Origin: Bryobacteraceae bacterium
GTDB taxonomy: Bacteria > Acidobacteriota > Terriglobia > Bryobacterales > Bryobacteraceae
Direction of reading: 5' to 3'
DNA: 64,000 nt
NCBI GenBank assembly: GCA_026129905.1
Contig: JAHCHE010000010.1
Coordinates: forward strand, 186,001 to 250,000
Positions within the stretch are counted from its first letter, which is position 1. Each line of letters opens with the position of its first letter. Under the pieces are notes generated by a model, which saw only the letters and a program-made list of their open reading frames with translations, searched no databases and was not told where the DNA came from. A program made the translations under genes and the position numbers. Below, one piece after another: positions 8,239 through 17,220 of the stretch.

Positions 8239-9624
8239 ATGAATCGACGCAGTTTCACGGCGGCCCTCGCCGCGGGTCTTCTGGGAAGAGCATTCGCCAA
8301 CGCGGCGGCGCGGCGTCCCAACATTGTTCTGATACTCGCCGACGACCTGGGCTACGGCGACTTGGGGTGCTACGGCAACGCCGAGATCCGCACGCCTTCG
8401 ATCGATCGCATGGCGAGCGAGGGCATGCGCTTCACCAGTTTCTATGCCGCGTCTCCGGTTTGCAGTCCCAGTCGCGCCGCGTTGCTCACCGGCCGGTTGC
8501 CGGTTCGGTCGGGCGTCACCAGGGTGCTTTCGCCGGTGGACATGCGGGGGTTGCCTGGCAGGGAATTCACCATCGCGGAGATGCTGAAGCAGGCCGGCTA
8601 CGCTACCGCGTGCATCGGCAAGTGGCACCTGGGACGGCATCGCTGGCACCTCCCCACCCGGCGAGGTTTTGACCACTACTTCGGAATTCCATATTCCAAC
8701 GACATGAGCCGCAGGAATAGCCCGCATCATCCGCTTTACCGTTTGCGGATGGTACCGCCGCTGCCTCTCATGCGCGACGAAAAGATTATCGAGCGGGAAC
8801 CGGACCAGAGCCAGTTGACCCGGCGATATACCGAGGAATCGCTCGGTTTCATCCGGCGGAGCGTAGCCGCGAAGCGACCGTTCTTCCTTTACCTGCCTCA
8901 CACGTTTCCGCACAATCCGCTCCACGCGAGCGATCGGTTCCTTGGAAAGAGCCAGGGCGGATTATATGGCGATGTCGTCGAGGAACTCGACTGGAGCACC
9001 GGCGAGATCCTCCGCGGCCTTCGCGAAGCGGACATTGAAAACGACACGCTGGTCTTCTTCACGAGCGACAACGGACCTTGGCTGGCCAAGGGAGAGGAAG
9101 GAGGCTCGCCGGGTCCGCTCCGTGAGGGAAAAGGCAGTACCTGGGAGGGAGGAGTGCGGGTGCCGTTCATCGCTCGCTGGCCCGGACGCATTCCCAAGGC
9201 TGTGGTCACTCCGGCGTTTGGGACGCTGATGGACGTTATGCCTACGTGCGCCGACCTTACGGGGGCGGAACTTCCCGACGACCGCGTCTACGACGGACAA
9301 AACATCTCTTCCGTCTTGCTCGAGAATGCGTCGGGGCGTGAGCCGTTGATGTTTTACTGGTACCAGGCCCGGCTCCGGGCGGTACGAAAAGGACCGTGGA
9401 AGATGCACCTTGCGTCCAACCAACCAGCCACGGGAACGCGCGCCGCCGAACGCCACCACCAGCCCCTGCTGTTCAATCTCGACCGGGATGCGTCGGAGAG
9501 CCTCAATGTCGCCGACTCCCACCCGGAGATCATCAGCGAACTGGCCGCCCTCGCGAACCGGCACCGCAAGAGCCTTCGGGGCGACGTGTCGCCCCTGGCA
9601 TTCCTTCAGCGGCCGCTACGGTGA
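8239..9624 (+). CDS. Tat-exported arylsulfatase family protein
   Basis: 461 residues from the ATG at 8239 (weak GAGGGA just upstream). MNRRSFTAALAAGLLG is a twin-arginine signal. RPNIVLILADDLGYGDLGCYGN carries the metal-binding Asp pair (35, 36). VCSPSRAALLTGR holds the Cys-type sulfatase signature C-x-P-S-R with Cys75, which is converted to formylglycine in active enzymes. IGKWHLG (Lys and His of the active site) and SDNGPW further down complete the metal site. Likely a periplasmic sulfatase acting on sulfated polysaccharide or aryl sulfates. A maturing enzyme (FGE or anSME) is not seen in the window. It starts 59 bp after the cytochrome gene and may or may not share its transcript. Confidence 0.9.
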   Translation: MNRRSFTAALAAGLLGRAFANAAARRPNIVLILADDLGYGDLGCYGNAEIRTPSIDRMASEGMRFTSFYAASPVCSPSRAALLTGRLPVRSGVTRVLSPVDMRGLPGREFTIAEMLKQAGYATACIGKWHLGRHRWHLPTRRGFDHYFGIPYSNDMSRRNSPHHPLYRLRMVPPLPLMRDEKIIEREPDQSQLTRRYTEESLGFIRRSVAAKRPFFLYLPHTFPHNPLHASDRFLGKSQGGLYGDVVEELDWSTGEILRGLREADIENDTLVFFTSDNGPWLAKGEEGGSPGPLREGKGSTWEGGVRVPFIARWPGRIPKAVVTPAFGTLMDVMPTCADLTGAELPDDRVYDGQNISSVLLENASGREPLMFYWYQARLRAVRKGPWKMHLASNQPATGTRAAERHHQPLLFNLDRDASESLNVADSHPEIISELAALANRHRKSLRGDVSPLAFLQRPLR

Positions 9625-9838
9625 TTCGCGGCGTCGCGCCTCGACGCGGTAGAGGGCGCGGTGGTTCGTTCGGGGCGTAGACGCCCGATCCGGCGTTGTA
9701 CGATGGTTGGGTTTGACGGGCATGCCGCCGAACGCAGCGAGGATTGCGTCCGCATGGGTCTTATGACGCATCCCGATCTTCTAACTAGCTGATTCCCGAC
9801 ACATTGACCAGTGGCCGTTCAATTGCACTCCCAACAGC

Positions 9839-10951
9839 GTGCGTGGACCTTCCCAGCCTGGAAAGCACCGGCCGAGGCTGGTCTTCTGGGAACTGACGAC
9901 CGGCTGCAACCTTCGGTGCATCCATTGCCGCGCCAGCGCGACGGAGTTGATGTCGCCTCAGGACCTCAGCTATTCCGAGTGCTGCCACGTGGTCGATGAG
10001 ATTGCGGAATATGCCCCACTAATCCTCGTTTTGAGCGGCGGCGAACCGCTCTGGAGGCGCGATGTGTTTGACATCGCTCGCCGGGCCAAATCCAAGGGAC
10101 TCCGCGTCGCGCTCGCGACCAACGGAACGTTGGTTGACGAAGCGATGGCGTTGCGCATTCACGACGCGGGCATCGAGCGCGTATCGATCAGTCTGGATGG
10201 CGCCGACCATGCCACCCACGATACGTTCCGCGGTCATCAGGGCGCTTTCCATTCCGCCATTCGCGGCATTAAATGCCTCAACGAACTGGGGGTATCGACG
10301 CAGATCAACACTACCGTCTCCCGCCATAACGAACATCAATTGCCCGATATTCTGAAGCTCGCGCAGGACCTCGATGTAGATGCGTTCCACATGTTTCTGC
10401 TGGTACCGGTCGGCTGCGGCCTGACGATTCAGGACGAGCAGGCGGTGACGGGCGCCGATGCGGAGCGGATTCTCAACTGGTTTTACGAACGCTCGCTCGA
10501 CTCCCGCCTCGAACTAAAGGCCACCTGCGCGCCGCACTACTACCGCATCATGCGGCAGCGGCGCGCCGAATCCCGCCGCGCCGGCGAAAGCGTACCGGAA
10601 CTGGCCCGGGAGGGCATGCACGCGGTGACGAAAGGGTGCCTTGCCGGGGCCGCCGTCTGCTTTGTGTCACACCAGGGCGAAGTATACCCGTGTGGGTATT
10701 TGCCTGTCTCTGCCGGAAATCTGAGGCACGACAGGTTCCGGGATGTTTGGGAAAACGCGCCGATTTTCCAGCAGCTCCGCGATACCGGTAACTTGGAAGG
10801 GAAGTGCGGCATCTGCGAATATAAGAACGTTTGCATGGGATGCCGCGCCCGCGCGTACGGAATGACAGGCGACTACCTGGGGGAAGAGCCGTTCTGCATT
10901 TACGAGCCCAAACAACTTCATGGCGACCACAACTCCATCCAAGCCCTCTAA
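9839..10951 (+). CDS. ahbD: Radical SAM/SPASM protein, AhbD/NirJ-like (heme biosynthesis family)
   Basis: 370 residues, GTG start. CNLRCIHC (Cys23, 27, 30) binds the SAM [4Fe-4S] cluster; LSGGEPL, ATNGTL and SLDGAD are the other radical SAM core motifs. The C-terminal region KGCLAGAAVCFVSHQGEVYPCGYLPVSAGN and KCGICEYKNVCMGCRARAYG is a cysteine-rich SPASM-type region for auxiliary clusters. The combination with FLLVPVGCG resembles AhbD, which decarboxylates iron-coproporphyrin III to heme b in the siroheme-dependent route, and the related NirJ of heme d1 synthesis. ahbA-C are not nearby. The 3' end overlaps hoxE by 32 bp, so it is expressed with the hydrogenase. A role in hydrogenase maturation is an alternative. 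The symbol is provisional. Confidence 0.65.
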   Translation: MRGPSQPGKHRPRLVFWELTTGCNLRCIHCRASATELMSPQDLSYSECCHVVDEIAEYAPLILVLSGGEPLWRRDVFDIARRAKSKGLRVALATNGTLVDEAMALRIHDAGIERVSISLDGADHATHDTFRGHQGAFHSAIRGIKCLNELGVSTQINTTVSRHNEHQLPDILKLAQDLDVDAFHMFLLVPVGCGLTIQDEQAVTGADAERILNWFYERSLDSRLELKATCAPHYYRIMRQRRAESRRAGESVPELAREGMHAVTKGCLAGAAVCFVSHQGEVYPCGYLPVSAGNLRHDRFRDVWENAPIFQQLRDTGNLEGKCGICEYKNVCMGCRARAYGMTGDYLGEEPFCIYEPKQLHGDHNSIQAL

Positions 10952-11429
10952 AGCCGCGGATACCGCGCGCGACAACAGGGCCAAGCTGCTGGAGCGCGCG
11001 ATGTCGCGCCACAGCTATTCCGGCGACGCGCTGATCGAGGTACTGCACACAGCGCAGGAACTCTACGGGTTCCTGACGCCCGATCTGCTCAAGAGCATCG
11101 CCCGCAAGCTGCGTCTGCCCCCCAGCCGCGTGCTTGGCGTGGCGACTTTTTACCATTTCTTCTCGCTCGAACCCAAGGGCGAGCACTCCTACATTGTCTG
11201 CCTTGGAACCGCCTGCTATGTGAAAGGCGCTCTCGGACTCCTGGAAACGCTCGAGCGGCGATGCGCCAAGGCGGGCCGGACCAGCCCCGACGGCAAGGTG
11301 AGCGTAAATTCCGCCCGCTGCATCGGCGCTTGCGGTCTGGCGCCCGCGGTGATTCGCGACGGCGAGATCGTGGGACGGCTCACGCCGCGGCAGGTGACCG
11401 AGGATCTCGACAGGATCGGCGTGAAATGA
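10920..11429 (+). CDS. hoxE: NAD-linked [NiFe] hydrogenase diaphorase subunit HoxE
   Basis: 169 residues, NuoE-like thioredoxin-fold subunit. Four cysteines, Cys94 and Cys99 (CLGTAC) and Cys134 and Cys138 (CIGAC), bind a [2Fe-2S] cluster. [17 protein letters not shown] is the family block preceding the cluster. Helical N-terminus as in HoxE/NuoE. In group 3d hydrogenases HoxE works with HoxFU to pass electrons between NAD(H) and the HoxYH hydrogenase in the cytoplasm. Its start lies within the radical SAM gene (32 bp overlap) and its stop overlaps the hoxF start (ATGA). That neighbour identifies it as HoxE and not complex I NuoE. Confidence 0.9.
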   Translation: MATTTPSKPSKAADTARDNRAKLLERAMSRHSYSGDALIEVLHTAQELYGFLTPDLLKSIARKLRLPPSRVLGVATFYHFFSLEPKGEHSYIVCLGTACYVKGALGLLETLERRCAKAGRTSPDGKVSVNSARCIGACGLAPAVIRDGEIVGRLTPRQVTEDLDRIGVK

Positions 11430-13045
11430 CCATCGAAGAACTATCCGACATCCAGGAACAGGAACAGGCGCGGCAACAGAAGCTGGCCAACCGCATCTAT
11501 TGCTGTACCGCGGCCGGGTGCGTTTCCTGCGGCGCCGACCGTGTCCGCCAGTCGTTGCACGCGGAGGTGAAGAAAGCCGGACTTCAGGAGCAGGTAGAGG
11601 TCTGCGGCTCCGGCTGCATGGGCCTGTGCAGCCAAGGACCGCTGGTGCGCAGCGCCGCCGACGATGCCCTGTACGGTCACGTTTCGCCGGAGGAGGCCGC
11701 GGCCCTCGTCAGCGGCAACCCGGTGGACCGGCAACTTTTGGCCGGCAAGCGGATCGATACCACAGCGCCGTTCTTCGCGCTTCAGCACAAGATCGTGCTG
11801 GCCAACAGCGGCGTGATGGACCCGGAAATCCTCAACGACTACATCGCCGTGGGAGGATACCAGGCGCTGGCGCACGCCGTCACGGAGTTAAGCCCGCCGG
11901 AAGTCATCGAAGAGATCAAGCAGAGCGGACTCCGCGGCCGCGGCGGCGCGGGCTACCCCACCGGGCTGAAATGGGAGCTGGTGGCCAAGCAGAGCTCGCA
12001 GATCAAGTACGTCGTCTGCAACGCCGATGAGGGCGACCCTGGAGCGTTCATGGACCGGAGCGTGCTTGAAGGCGACCCGCACCGGGTGCTGGAAGGCATG
12101 GCGCTGGCCGGCTACGCGGTTGGCGCTCAACAGGGCTACATCTACGTCCGCGGCGAATACGGTCTGGCGATTCAGCGTTTGCAGACGGCTATCAAGCAGG
12201 CCGAGCGCGCCGACCTGCTTGGCAATCGCGTGCTCGGCACGGGGTTCCAGTTCCGCGTGGACCTGCGGATCGGGGCGGGCGCGTTTGTGTGCGGCGAAGA
12301 GACCGCCCTCATCGCCTCGATTGAAGGAAAAAGGGGTCAGCCGCGGCAGCGGCCTCCCTACCCCCCGGAATCCGGGCTTTGGGAGCGGCCAACGCTGATC
12401 AACAACGTCGAAACCTTCGCCAACATTCCGCCCATCATCGCCAAAGGCGGCGAGTGGTTCGCTTCGATCGGCACCGCCGGGAGCAAAGGCACCAAGGTCT
12501 TCGCGCTGGCGGGCAAGATCGTCAACACCGGCCTCATCGAGGCGCCGATGGGGGCTAGCTTGCGCACCATCATCTTCGACATCGGCGGAGGCATCCCGGA
12601 CGGCGGCCGGTTCAAAGCCGCGCAGACCGGCGGGCCTTCGGGCGGCTGCATTCCGGAGCAGTTTCTCGACGTTCCGGTGGATTACGAGTCCCTGGCCAAA
12701 ATCGGTTCCATCATGGGGTCGGGCGGGCTGATCGTAATGGACGAGTCTTCCGACATGGTGGACGTCGCGCGCTTTTTCATGGAGTTCTGCATGGACGAGT
12801 CCTGCGGCAAGTGCATTCCGTGCCGGGTGGGAACCGTCCAGATGCACGACATCCTGGCGCGGATGACGCGGGGTGAGGGAACGCCGGCCGATCTCGACAT
12901 GCTGGAGCAACTGTGCACGCTGTTGCGGGAAACCAGCCTGTGCGGCCTGGGACAAACCGCTCCCAACCCGGTCCTGAGCACGCTCCGGTTCTTCCGCCAC
13001 GAGTATGACGCGAAGCTGGCCGCCAGCCGCGGAGGAGCGCAATGA
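11426..13045 (+). CDS. hoxF: NAD-linked [NiFe] hydrogenase diaphorase subunit HoxF
   Basis: 539 residues from the ATG at 11426, which overlaps the hoxE stop. An N-terminal ferredoxin-like thioredoxin domain has cysteines at 26, 27, 32 and 35 and then [16 protein letters not shown]. The NuoF-like core follows: [16 protein letters not shown] (NADH-binding glycine-rich loop, about 170-185), [14 protein letters not shown] (FMN site), [19 protein letters not shown], and the C-terminal [4Fe-4S] site [13 protein letters not shown] with a distal Cys near SLCGLG. It catalyses hydride exchange between NAD(H) and FMN and feeds the Fe-S chain toward HoxU and HoxYH. Length fits HoxF, which carries the extra N-terminal domain absent from most NuoF. 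Confidence 0.93.
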   Translation: MTIEELSDIQEQEQARQQKLANRIYCCTAAGCVSCGADRVRQSLHAEVKKAGLQEQVEVCGSGCMGLCSQGPLVRSAADDALYGHVSPEEAAALVSGNPVDRQLLAGKRIDTTAPFFALQHKIVLANSGVMDPEILNDYIAVGGYQALAHAVTELSPPEVIEEIKQSGLRGRGGAGYPTGLKWELVAKQSSQIKYVVCNADEGDPGAFMDRSVLEGDPHRVLEGMALAGYAVGAQQGYIYVRGEYGLAIQRLQTAIKQAERADLLGNRVLGTGFQFRVDLRIGAGAFVCGEETALIASIEGKRGQPRQRPPYPPESGLWERPTLINNVETFANIPPIIAKGGEWFASIGTAGSKGTKVFALAGKIVNTGLIEAPMGASLRTIIFDIGGGIPDGGRFKAAQTGGPSGGCIPEQFLDVPVDYESLAKIGSIMGSGGLIVMDESSDMVDVARFFMEFCMDESCGKCIPCRVGTVQMHDILARMTRGEGTPADLDMLEQLCTLLRETSLCGLGQTAPNPVLSTLRFFRHEYDAKLAASRGGAQ

Positions 13046-13758
13046 GCGTCAAAACGCTAACGATTGACGGGAAGATGGTCACCGGCATCGCCGGCGAAAC
13101 GATCTTCAATGTGGCCTGGAACAGCGGCGTCCGCATCCCGCGGCTCTGCCACGTGGGCGGCGTCTCCGACGTCGGCGCCTGCCGGCTCTGCCTGGTGGAG
13201 ATCGAAGGCCAAAAGAAGCTCATGGCCTCCTGCATGACGAACGTCGAGGAGGGCATGGTGGTGCGCACCAACACCGAGCGGCTTCAGTCGCACCGGAGGC
13301 TCATCCTCGAGTTGTTGTTCGCCGAGCGCAATCACATCTGCGCCGTCTGCGTGATGAACGGCCAGTGCGAACTTCAGGACATGGCCGAGGAACTCGGCAT
13401 GGACCATGTTCGGATGCGCTACCTGTTTCCGAAACTGGAAGTGGACACCAGCCACGAGCGGTTCGGTCTCGATCACAACCGGTGCATACTCTGCACGCGC
13501 TGCGTCCGGGTCTGCGACGAGGTGGAAGGCGCTCATACCTGGGACCTCAAAGGCCGCGGCGTCAACAGCCTGATCATCGCCGACCTCGGCGAGCCCTGGG
13601 GGCAGTCCGACACCTGCACCAGTTGCGGCAAGTGCGTCCAGGTTTGCCCCACCGGAGCGCTGTTCTCCAAGGGGCGGACGGTCGGCGAGATGCGCAAGGA
13701 TCGCCGTTTCCTGAAGTACATCGTCACCGCCAGGGAGAAGCACCAATGGATTCGCTGA
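13042..13758 (+). CDS. hoxU: NAD-linked [NiFe] hydrogenase diaphorase subunit HoxU
   Basis: 238 residues, the NuoG N-terminal-like small subunit. In order: a [2Fe-2S] ferredoxin domain ([15 protein letters not shown]), the His-Cys3 [4Fe-4S] element ([12 protein letters not shown]), and two [4Fe-4S] CxxCxxC clusters ([11 protein letters not shown] and [14 protein letters not shown]). It wires HoxF to the hydrogenase small subunit HoxY. The 238-residue length, without the molybdopterin-like domain of NuoG, is diagnostic of HoxU. It overlaps hoxF by 4 bp, and hoxY starts 13 bp before its stop, so the operon is fully coupled. Confidence 0.93.
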   Translation: MSVKTLTIDGKMVTGIAGETIFNVAWNSGVRIPRLCHVGGVSDVGACRLCLVEIEGQKKLMASCMTNVEEGMVVRTNTERLQSHRRLILELLFAERNHICAVCVMNGQCELQDMAEELGMDHVRMRYLFPKLEVDTSHERFGLDHNRCILCTRCVRVCDEVEGAHTWDLKGRGVNSLIIADLGEPWGQSDTCTSCGKCVQVCPTGALFSKGRTVGEMRKDRRFLKYIVTAREKHQWIR

Positions 13759-14288
13759 TCAAGAAGCCGCGACTCGCCACCGTTTGGCTGGGCGGCTGTT
13801 CCGGGTGCCACATGTCGTTCCTCGATCTGGACGAACGGCTGATCGATCTGCACCAGATGGCGGAACTGTGCGCTTCGCCGCTCACCGACTACAAAGACTT
13901 CCCCGAGGTGGACGTCACGCTGGTAGAAGGGGCTGTGGCGAACGAAGAACACCTCGAGCACATCCGCCACATTCGCAAACACACGAAGCTCCTGATTTCC
14001 TTCGGCGACTGTGCGGTGACGGGCAATGTCACGGCGCTGCGCAACATGTTCGGCGTCGAGGAAGTGCTCGACCGGGCTTATCGGGAGACGTCCACCCAGG
14101 TCATCGGAATCCCGCGCGGCAATCATGCGGTACCCAAGCTGCTGGACCGCGTCCGGCCGGTTCACGAAGTGGTGAAGGTGGATTATTTCCTCCAGGGGTG
14201 CCCGCCGTCGGCCGACAAGATCTACAGTTTTCTGATGGATCTGCTGGCCGGCAGACAGCCTAAAGTCGAGGAAAGGAGGTTCGGCTAG
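13746..14288 (+). CDS. hoxY: NAD-linked [NiFe] hydrogenase small subunit HoxY
   Basis: 180 residues from the ATG at 13746. Cysteines for the proximal [4Fe-4S] cluster are in [14 protein letters not shown] (Cys18, Cys21), [10 protein letters not shown] and [10 protein letters not shown], the pattern of the short group 3 small subunits that carry a single cluster. It has no Tat signal, as expected for a cytoplasmic enzyme. Together with HoxH it forms the hydrogenase module. It overlaps hoxU by 13 bp, and hoxH begins 2 bp after its stop, behind the strong site GGAAAGGAGG near 14270-14279. Confidence 0.93.
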   Translation: MDSLIKKPRLATVWLGGCSGCHMSFLDLDERLIDLHQMAELCASPLTDYKDFPEVDVTLVEGAVANEEHLEHIRHIRKHTKLLISFGDCAVTGNVTALRNMFGVEEVLDRAYRETSTQVIGIPRGNHAVPKLLDRVRPVHEVVKVDYFLQGCPPSADKIYSFLMDLLAGRQPKVEERRFG

Positions 14289-14290
14289 AC

Positions 14291-15712
14291 GTGAGCGAAA
14301 CGATTACCATCAGCCCCGTAACCCGCATCGAGGGACACGCGCGCGTATCCATCTACGTGGACGACGCCGGCGAGGTGGACTCCGCCCAATTCCATGTCGT
14401 CGAGTTTCGCGGGTTCGAGAAGATGTGCGAGGGCCGGCCTTTTCACGAGATGCCGGGCCTGATGTCCCGCATCTGCGGCATTTGCCCGGTGAGTCATGTC
14501 CTGGCCAGCTCGAAAGCCGGCGACGCCATCCTCGGGGTCCAGGTGCCGCCCGCCGCCGAGAAGCAACGCCGCCTGATCAACTGCGCCCAAGTGCTTCAAT
14601 CCCACGCGCTGAGTTTCTTCCACCTGTCCTCGCCGGACCTGTTGATGGGGATGGACTCGGATCCCGGAAAGCGGAATATCTTCGGCCTGGTCGACGCCGA
14701 TCCGGACTTTGCCCGCCGCGGCATCCGGCTGCGGCAGTTCGGGCAGCGGATCGTCGAGATCCTCGGCGGCAAGCGCATTCACCCTTCCTGGGGCGCGCCG
14801 GGCGGGGTGCTGAAGGTGCTATCGACGGCCGAGCGCGACGAGATGCTCGGCTGGGTCCCGGAGGCATACGAAACTCTTGAAATCGCCTTCCGGCGGTTGA
14901 AGTCCGTCCTCGATTCGTTCCAGGAGGAGGTACGCCACATCGGCAACTTCCCCACATTGTTCCTCGGCATGGTGAACGAGGACGGCGAGATGGATTTCTA
15001 CGACGGGCGCATCCGAATTGTCGACAGCGAAGGCAATATCGTGGCCGACGGCCTCGATCCCAATCGTTACGCCACGTACCTCGGCGAGGCCAGCGAGGAG
15101 TGGTCGTATATGAAGTTCCCGTACTACAAGCCGCTTGGCTATCCGGGGGGCATGTACCGGGTGGGTCCGCTTGCCCGCGTCAACGTCGTACACGCCATGG
15201 GCGCGCCGCGCGCAGACCGGGAGCTGAGGGAATTCCGCCAGCGGACGTGGGTGGTGCGGAACGAGAGCTTTCACTATCACCAGGCGCGGCTGATCGAGAT
15301 GCTCTACTCGGTCGAGGCGATCGAGGACCTGCTCAACGATCCCGAGATTCTGAAGGAGCACGTCCGCGTCAACGCCGGACAGAACAACTCCGAGGGCATC
15401 GGCTGCTGCGAGGCGCCTCGCGGGACGCTGTTCCACCACTACCAGGTGGACGACGACGGCCGCATCAAGAAGGCTAACCTCCTGATCGCCACGTCGCAAA
15501 ATAACCTGGCCATCAACAAGGCGGTCGAGCAGACAGCCAAGCGGTTCGTGAACCCGGGCCGGCTCGCCGAGGGCATGCTGAACCGGGTGGAGGCCGCCAT
15601 CCGCTGCTACGATCCCTGCCTGTCCTGCTCGACGCACGCCGTCGGGCAGATGCCGCTTTCCATCGAGCTGATCGGGCCGGACGGAAGCGTTCTGGACCGC
15701 GTCGCCCGTTGA
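14291..15712 (+). CDS. hoxH: NAD-linked [NiFe] hydrogenase large subunit HoxH
   Basis: 473 residues, GTG start behind GGAAAGGAGG. The four NiFe-ligating cysteines are in [10 protein letters not shown] (Cys62, Cys65) and DPCLSCSTH (Cys443, Cys446). [12 protein letters not shown] is the N-terminal signature of all large subunits. After His449, 24 residues remain ([14 protein letters not shown] ...); this tail would be removed by the protease HoxW encoded next, after metal insertion. The motif pair is typical of group 3d bidirectional hydrogenases, which couple H2 oxidation or evolution to NAD(H). hyp maturation genes are not in the window. The stop overlaps hoxW. Confidence 0.95.
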   Translation: MSETITISPVTRIEGHARVSIYVDDAGEVDSAQFHVVEFRGFEKMCEGRPFHEMPGLMSRICGICPVSHVLASSKAGDAILGVQVPPAAEKQRRLINCAQVLQSHALSFFHLSSPDLLMGMDSDPGKRNIFGLVDADPDFARRGIRLRQFGQRIVEILGGKRIHPSWGAPGGVLKVLSTAERDEMLGWVPEAYETLEIAFRRLKSVLDSFQEEVRHIGNFPTLFLGMVNEDGEMDFYDGRIRIVDSEGNIVADGLDPNRYATYLGEASEEWSYMKFPYYKPLGYPGGMYRVGPLARVNVVHAMGAPRADRELREFRQRTWVVRNESFHYHQARLIEMLYSVEAIEDLLNDPEILKEHVRVNAGQNNSEGIGCCEAPRGTLFHHYQVDDDGRIKKANLLIATSQNNLAINKAVEQTAKRFVNPGRLAEGMLNRVEAAIRCYDPCLSCSTHAVGQMPLSIELIGPDGSVLDRVAR

Positions 15713-16143
15713 GACTCCTGCTGCTGGCGATTGGCAACCGATGGCGCCGGGATGATGGGGCGGCTCACCGCGCGCTGGAGTTGCTGGGCCCTCAGCCTGG
15801 AGTGTCCGCTCGAAGCGCCCTGCAGTTGACTCCCGAGATGGCGGAGGAGATTTCCCCGTTCGACGGCGTGGTTATCGTCGACGCCGACATCGAGCCCGGG
15901 GCGACGCGCCTCGCCCCCATCGAGGCCAACCCAGCCGCCCGGTCCCCGCTAGGCCACTCCATCGGCCCGGACGAACTATTGCTGCTTGCAAGGAAGCTGT
16001 ACGGATTCCAGGGGCGGGCCTGGCTGTGCCGGGTTCCCGGCGTCGACTTCAACGAAGGCGACGGCCTGAGCGAAACGGCGGAATCGAACGCCGCCGCCGC
16101 CGCGCGGTTGCTGCTGGAAATGACGAGGCAAGGGCTGCGGTAG
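15709..16143 (+). CDS. hoxW: Hydrogenase maturation protease HoxW
   Basis: 144 residues, TTG start overlapping the hoxH stop. LLLAIGNRWRRDDGA matches the GNxxxxDDG nickel-sensing motif of HybD/HoxW endopeptidases; VVIVDADIEPGAT carries the second metal-binding acidic residue and GHSIGPDELL the conserved His. It trims the C-terminal tail of HoxH once nickel is in place. The stop codon TAG and the last base of the Arg codon appear to belong to the group II intron remnant that begins here on the other strand. Excising the remnant would give an ORF one residue longer, ending Arg-Pro-TGA. Confidence 0.9.
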   Translation: MRLLLLAIGNRWRRDDGAAHRALELLGPQPGVSARSALQLTPEMAEEISPFDGVVIVDADIEPGATRLAPIEANPAARSPLGHSIGPDELLLLARKLYGFQGRAWLCRVPGVDFNEGDGLSETAESNAAAAARLLLEMTRQGLR

Positions 16144-16189
16144 AGTAGGGCACAGGCGCGTTACGCTGTCGCACGTTTCCAGTGCCCCC

Positions 16190-16957
16190 TCATCGAACTG
16201 GACGTGCGGATTTCCCGCATCCAGCTCTCCGACCATCTTCTTCCGGCGGCGTGCGCCGCAATCCTGGCAGATGGCTCACTCTTCCCACCATTTGGTACAG
16301 CCGACACCGTTTATACAGGAACTGATAGTTCCAGCGCTTCCGAGCCGACCGCCAACTGCGTTGGTGTTTGCGTCGGAGCCATAACTGCAGCTCACTCAGC
16401 ACGGCCCAGTCGATCTGATGGAAGATGTGGTTGCTGTTGCCGGCCCGGAAATAGGTACACCACCCATTCAGGATCGGGTTCAACTTCCGAATCACCTCAC
16501 CGACCAAGGCGCTACTGGGAAACGATCGGACCACCTCGCGCACCCGATCTCGGATATGTTGGCACGCCTTCTTGCGCGGCCACATGTACAGCAACCGTCT
16601 CGGGGGTTTCCGGAACTCGAAGCCCAAGAACGCGAAACCCTCCTCCACCGTCGTCAGCCGACTCTTCTCCTGGTTCACCACCAATCGCAGAGCCGCAAAC
16701 TGGTTTTGGAGACGCTCCCACGCTTGCCTCGCCTCTGATTCCGTGCGCGCCAGCAGCACCATATCATCCGCATAGCGGACGAGCACGACGGAATGACTCA
16801 TCGTGCCGTCACCACGACACCACTGAACGTCGACCACATGAGAATAGCCCGCCTGGGTTTTCTCAGCGATGATGCTGAGCGCCATGCGCGGTGTCTTCTC
16901 CGGGCGGAACCCGAATGAACAGAGCTGATTCCTTTCATTCAGCAAGTTCATCAACAT
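16190..16957 (-). pseudogene. Group II intron reverse transcriptase/maturase, internally deleted
   Basis: The open frame retains an RT-1/2-like stretch (FGFRPEKTPRMALS ... GYSHVVDV), jumps directly to the catalytic VRYADDMVLLART (palm motif 5), then EEGFAFLGFEF, and a maturase (domain X) region LNPILNGWCTYFRAGNS with the basic tail RRKHQRSWRSARKRW. The normal block between VVDV and YADD (motifs with the first catalytic Asp, PQGG and the B motif, about 80-100 residues) is missing, as is the N-terminal RT-0 region. The frame is still open, so decay was by in-frame deletion and not by stops. The frame also extends upstream of 16957, but that part shows no similarity to the family. Not expected to be active. 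Confidence 0.8.
16195..16227 (-). ncRNA. Group II intron domain V
   Basis: On the minus strand the 33 nt fold as GAGCTGGA paired with TCCAGTTC, a two-nt CG bulge on the 3' side, and an upper stem TGCGG/CCGCA capped by a GAAA-type loop. The catalytic AGC triad sits at positions 2-4. This is the canonical domain V architecture, one nt shorter than the usual 34. Both stems are fully paired, so the catalytic core has not decayed. Confidence 0.85.
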
Positions 16958-16977
16958 CACGTCGGACGCACCCCTTG

Positions 16978-16994
16978 ATATCCCTTCGGGATAT
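16978..16994 (+). repeat. Hairpin ATATCCC-TTC-GGGATAT flanking the intron remnant
   Basis: Perfect 7-bp stem with a 3-nt loop, beginning 6 nt outside the intron's 5' end. It would have been directly after the reconstructed hoxW stop codon. Some bacterial group II introns (class C) insert next to such stem-loops. Confidence 0.6.
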
Positions 16995-17030
16995 GGAAGA
17001 CACAAGCCGGAAGCCAGGAGCCAGCTCCGC

Positions 17031-17047
17031 CTCCGGCGTCGCCGGAG
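17031..17047 (+). repeat. Perfect 17-nt palindrome CTCCGGCG-T-CGCCGGAG
   Basis: 8-bp arms around one base, in the 249 bp between the intron remnant and the E1 dehydrogenase gene. No T-run follows on either strand, so a protein-binding site or transcript hairpin is as likely as a terminator. Confidence 0.5.
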
Positions 17048-17220
17048 CTTAGCTGCCAGGTTAGTACCAACCCGGAAATTGTAGACTGAAACTGGGTATT
17101 CCCTCCCGGGGGGGCCTGGGCTAAACTTAACGAGGAGCGCATGAGCGGACGCTACGCCCCAGGGCGCCAGGCCCGCTGCTCCGCAGTGCAAAACAACACG
17201 GTAGGTAAGGAGGAATCCCG

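Larger units (their letters stand above)
16140..16971 (-). mobile_element. Degenerate group II intron (832 nt remnant)
   Basis: Minus strand. The right end reads GTGCGTCCGAC (16971-16961), matching the GUGYG 5' terminus of group II introns. The left end carries an intact-looking domain V (16195-16227) and a domain VI whose stem GAGGGGGCAC / GTGCCCTACTC leaves one bulged A at 16146, exactly 7 nt from the terminal AC at 16140. Full-length introns with an encoded protein are near 2-2.5 kb, so more than half is gone: nearly all of domain I, domains II-III and much of the reverse transcriptase. It lies in the hoxW to E1-dehydrogenase spacer, antisense to both. It cannot encode a working maturase and could move only in trans, if at all. 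Confidence 0.8.

Noticed and set aside
10920-13758. Complex I (nuoEFG) in place of hydrogenase diaphorase
   Set aside because: NuoG would be several hundred residues longer, HoxF has the extra N-terminal domain, and the next genes encode [NiFe] subunits and their protease.
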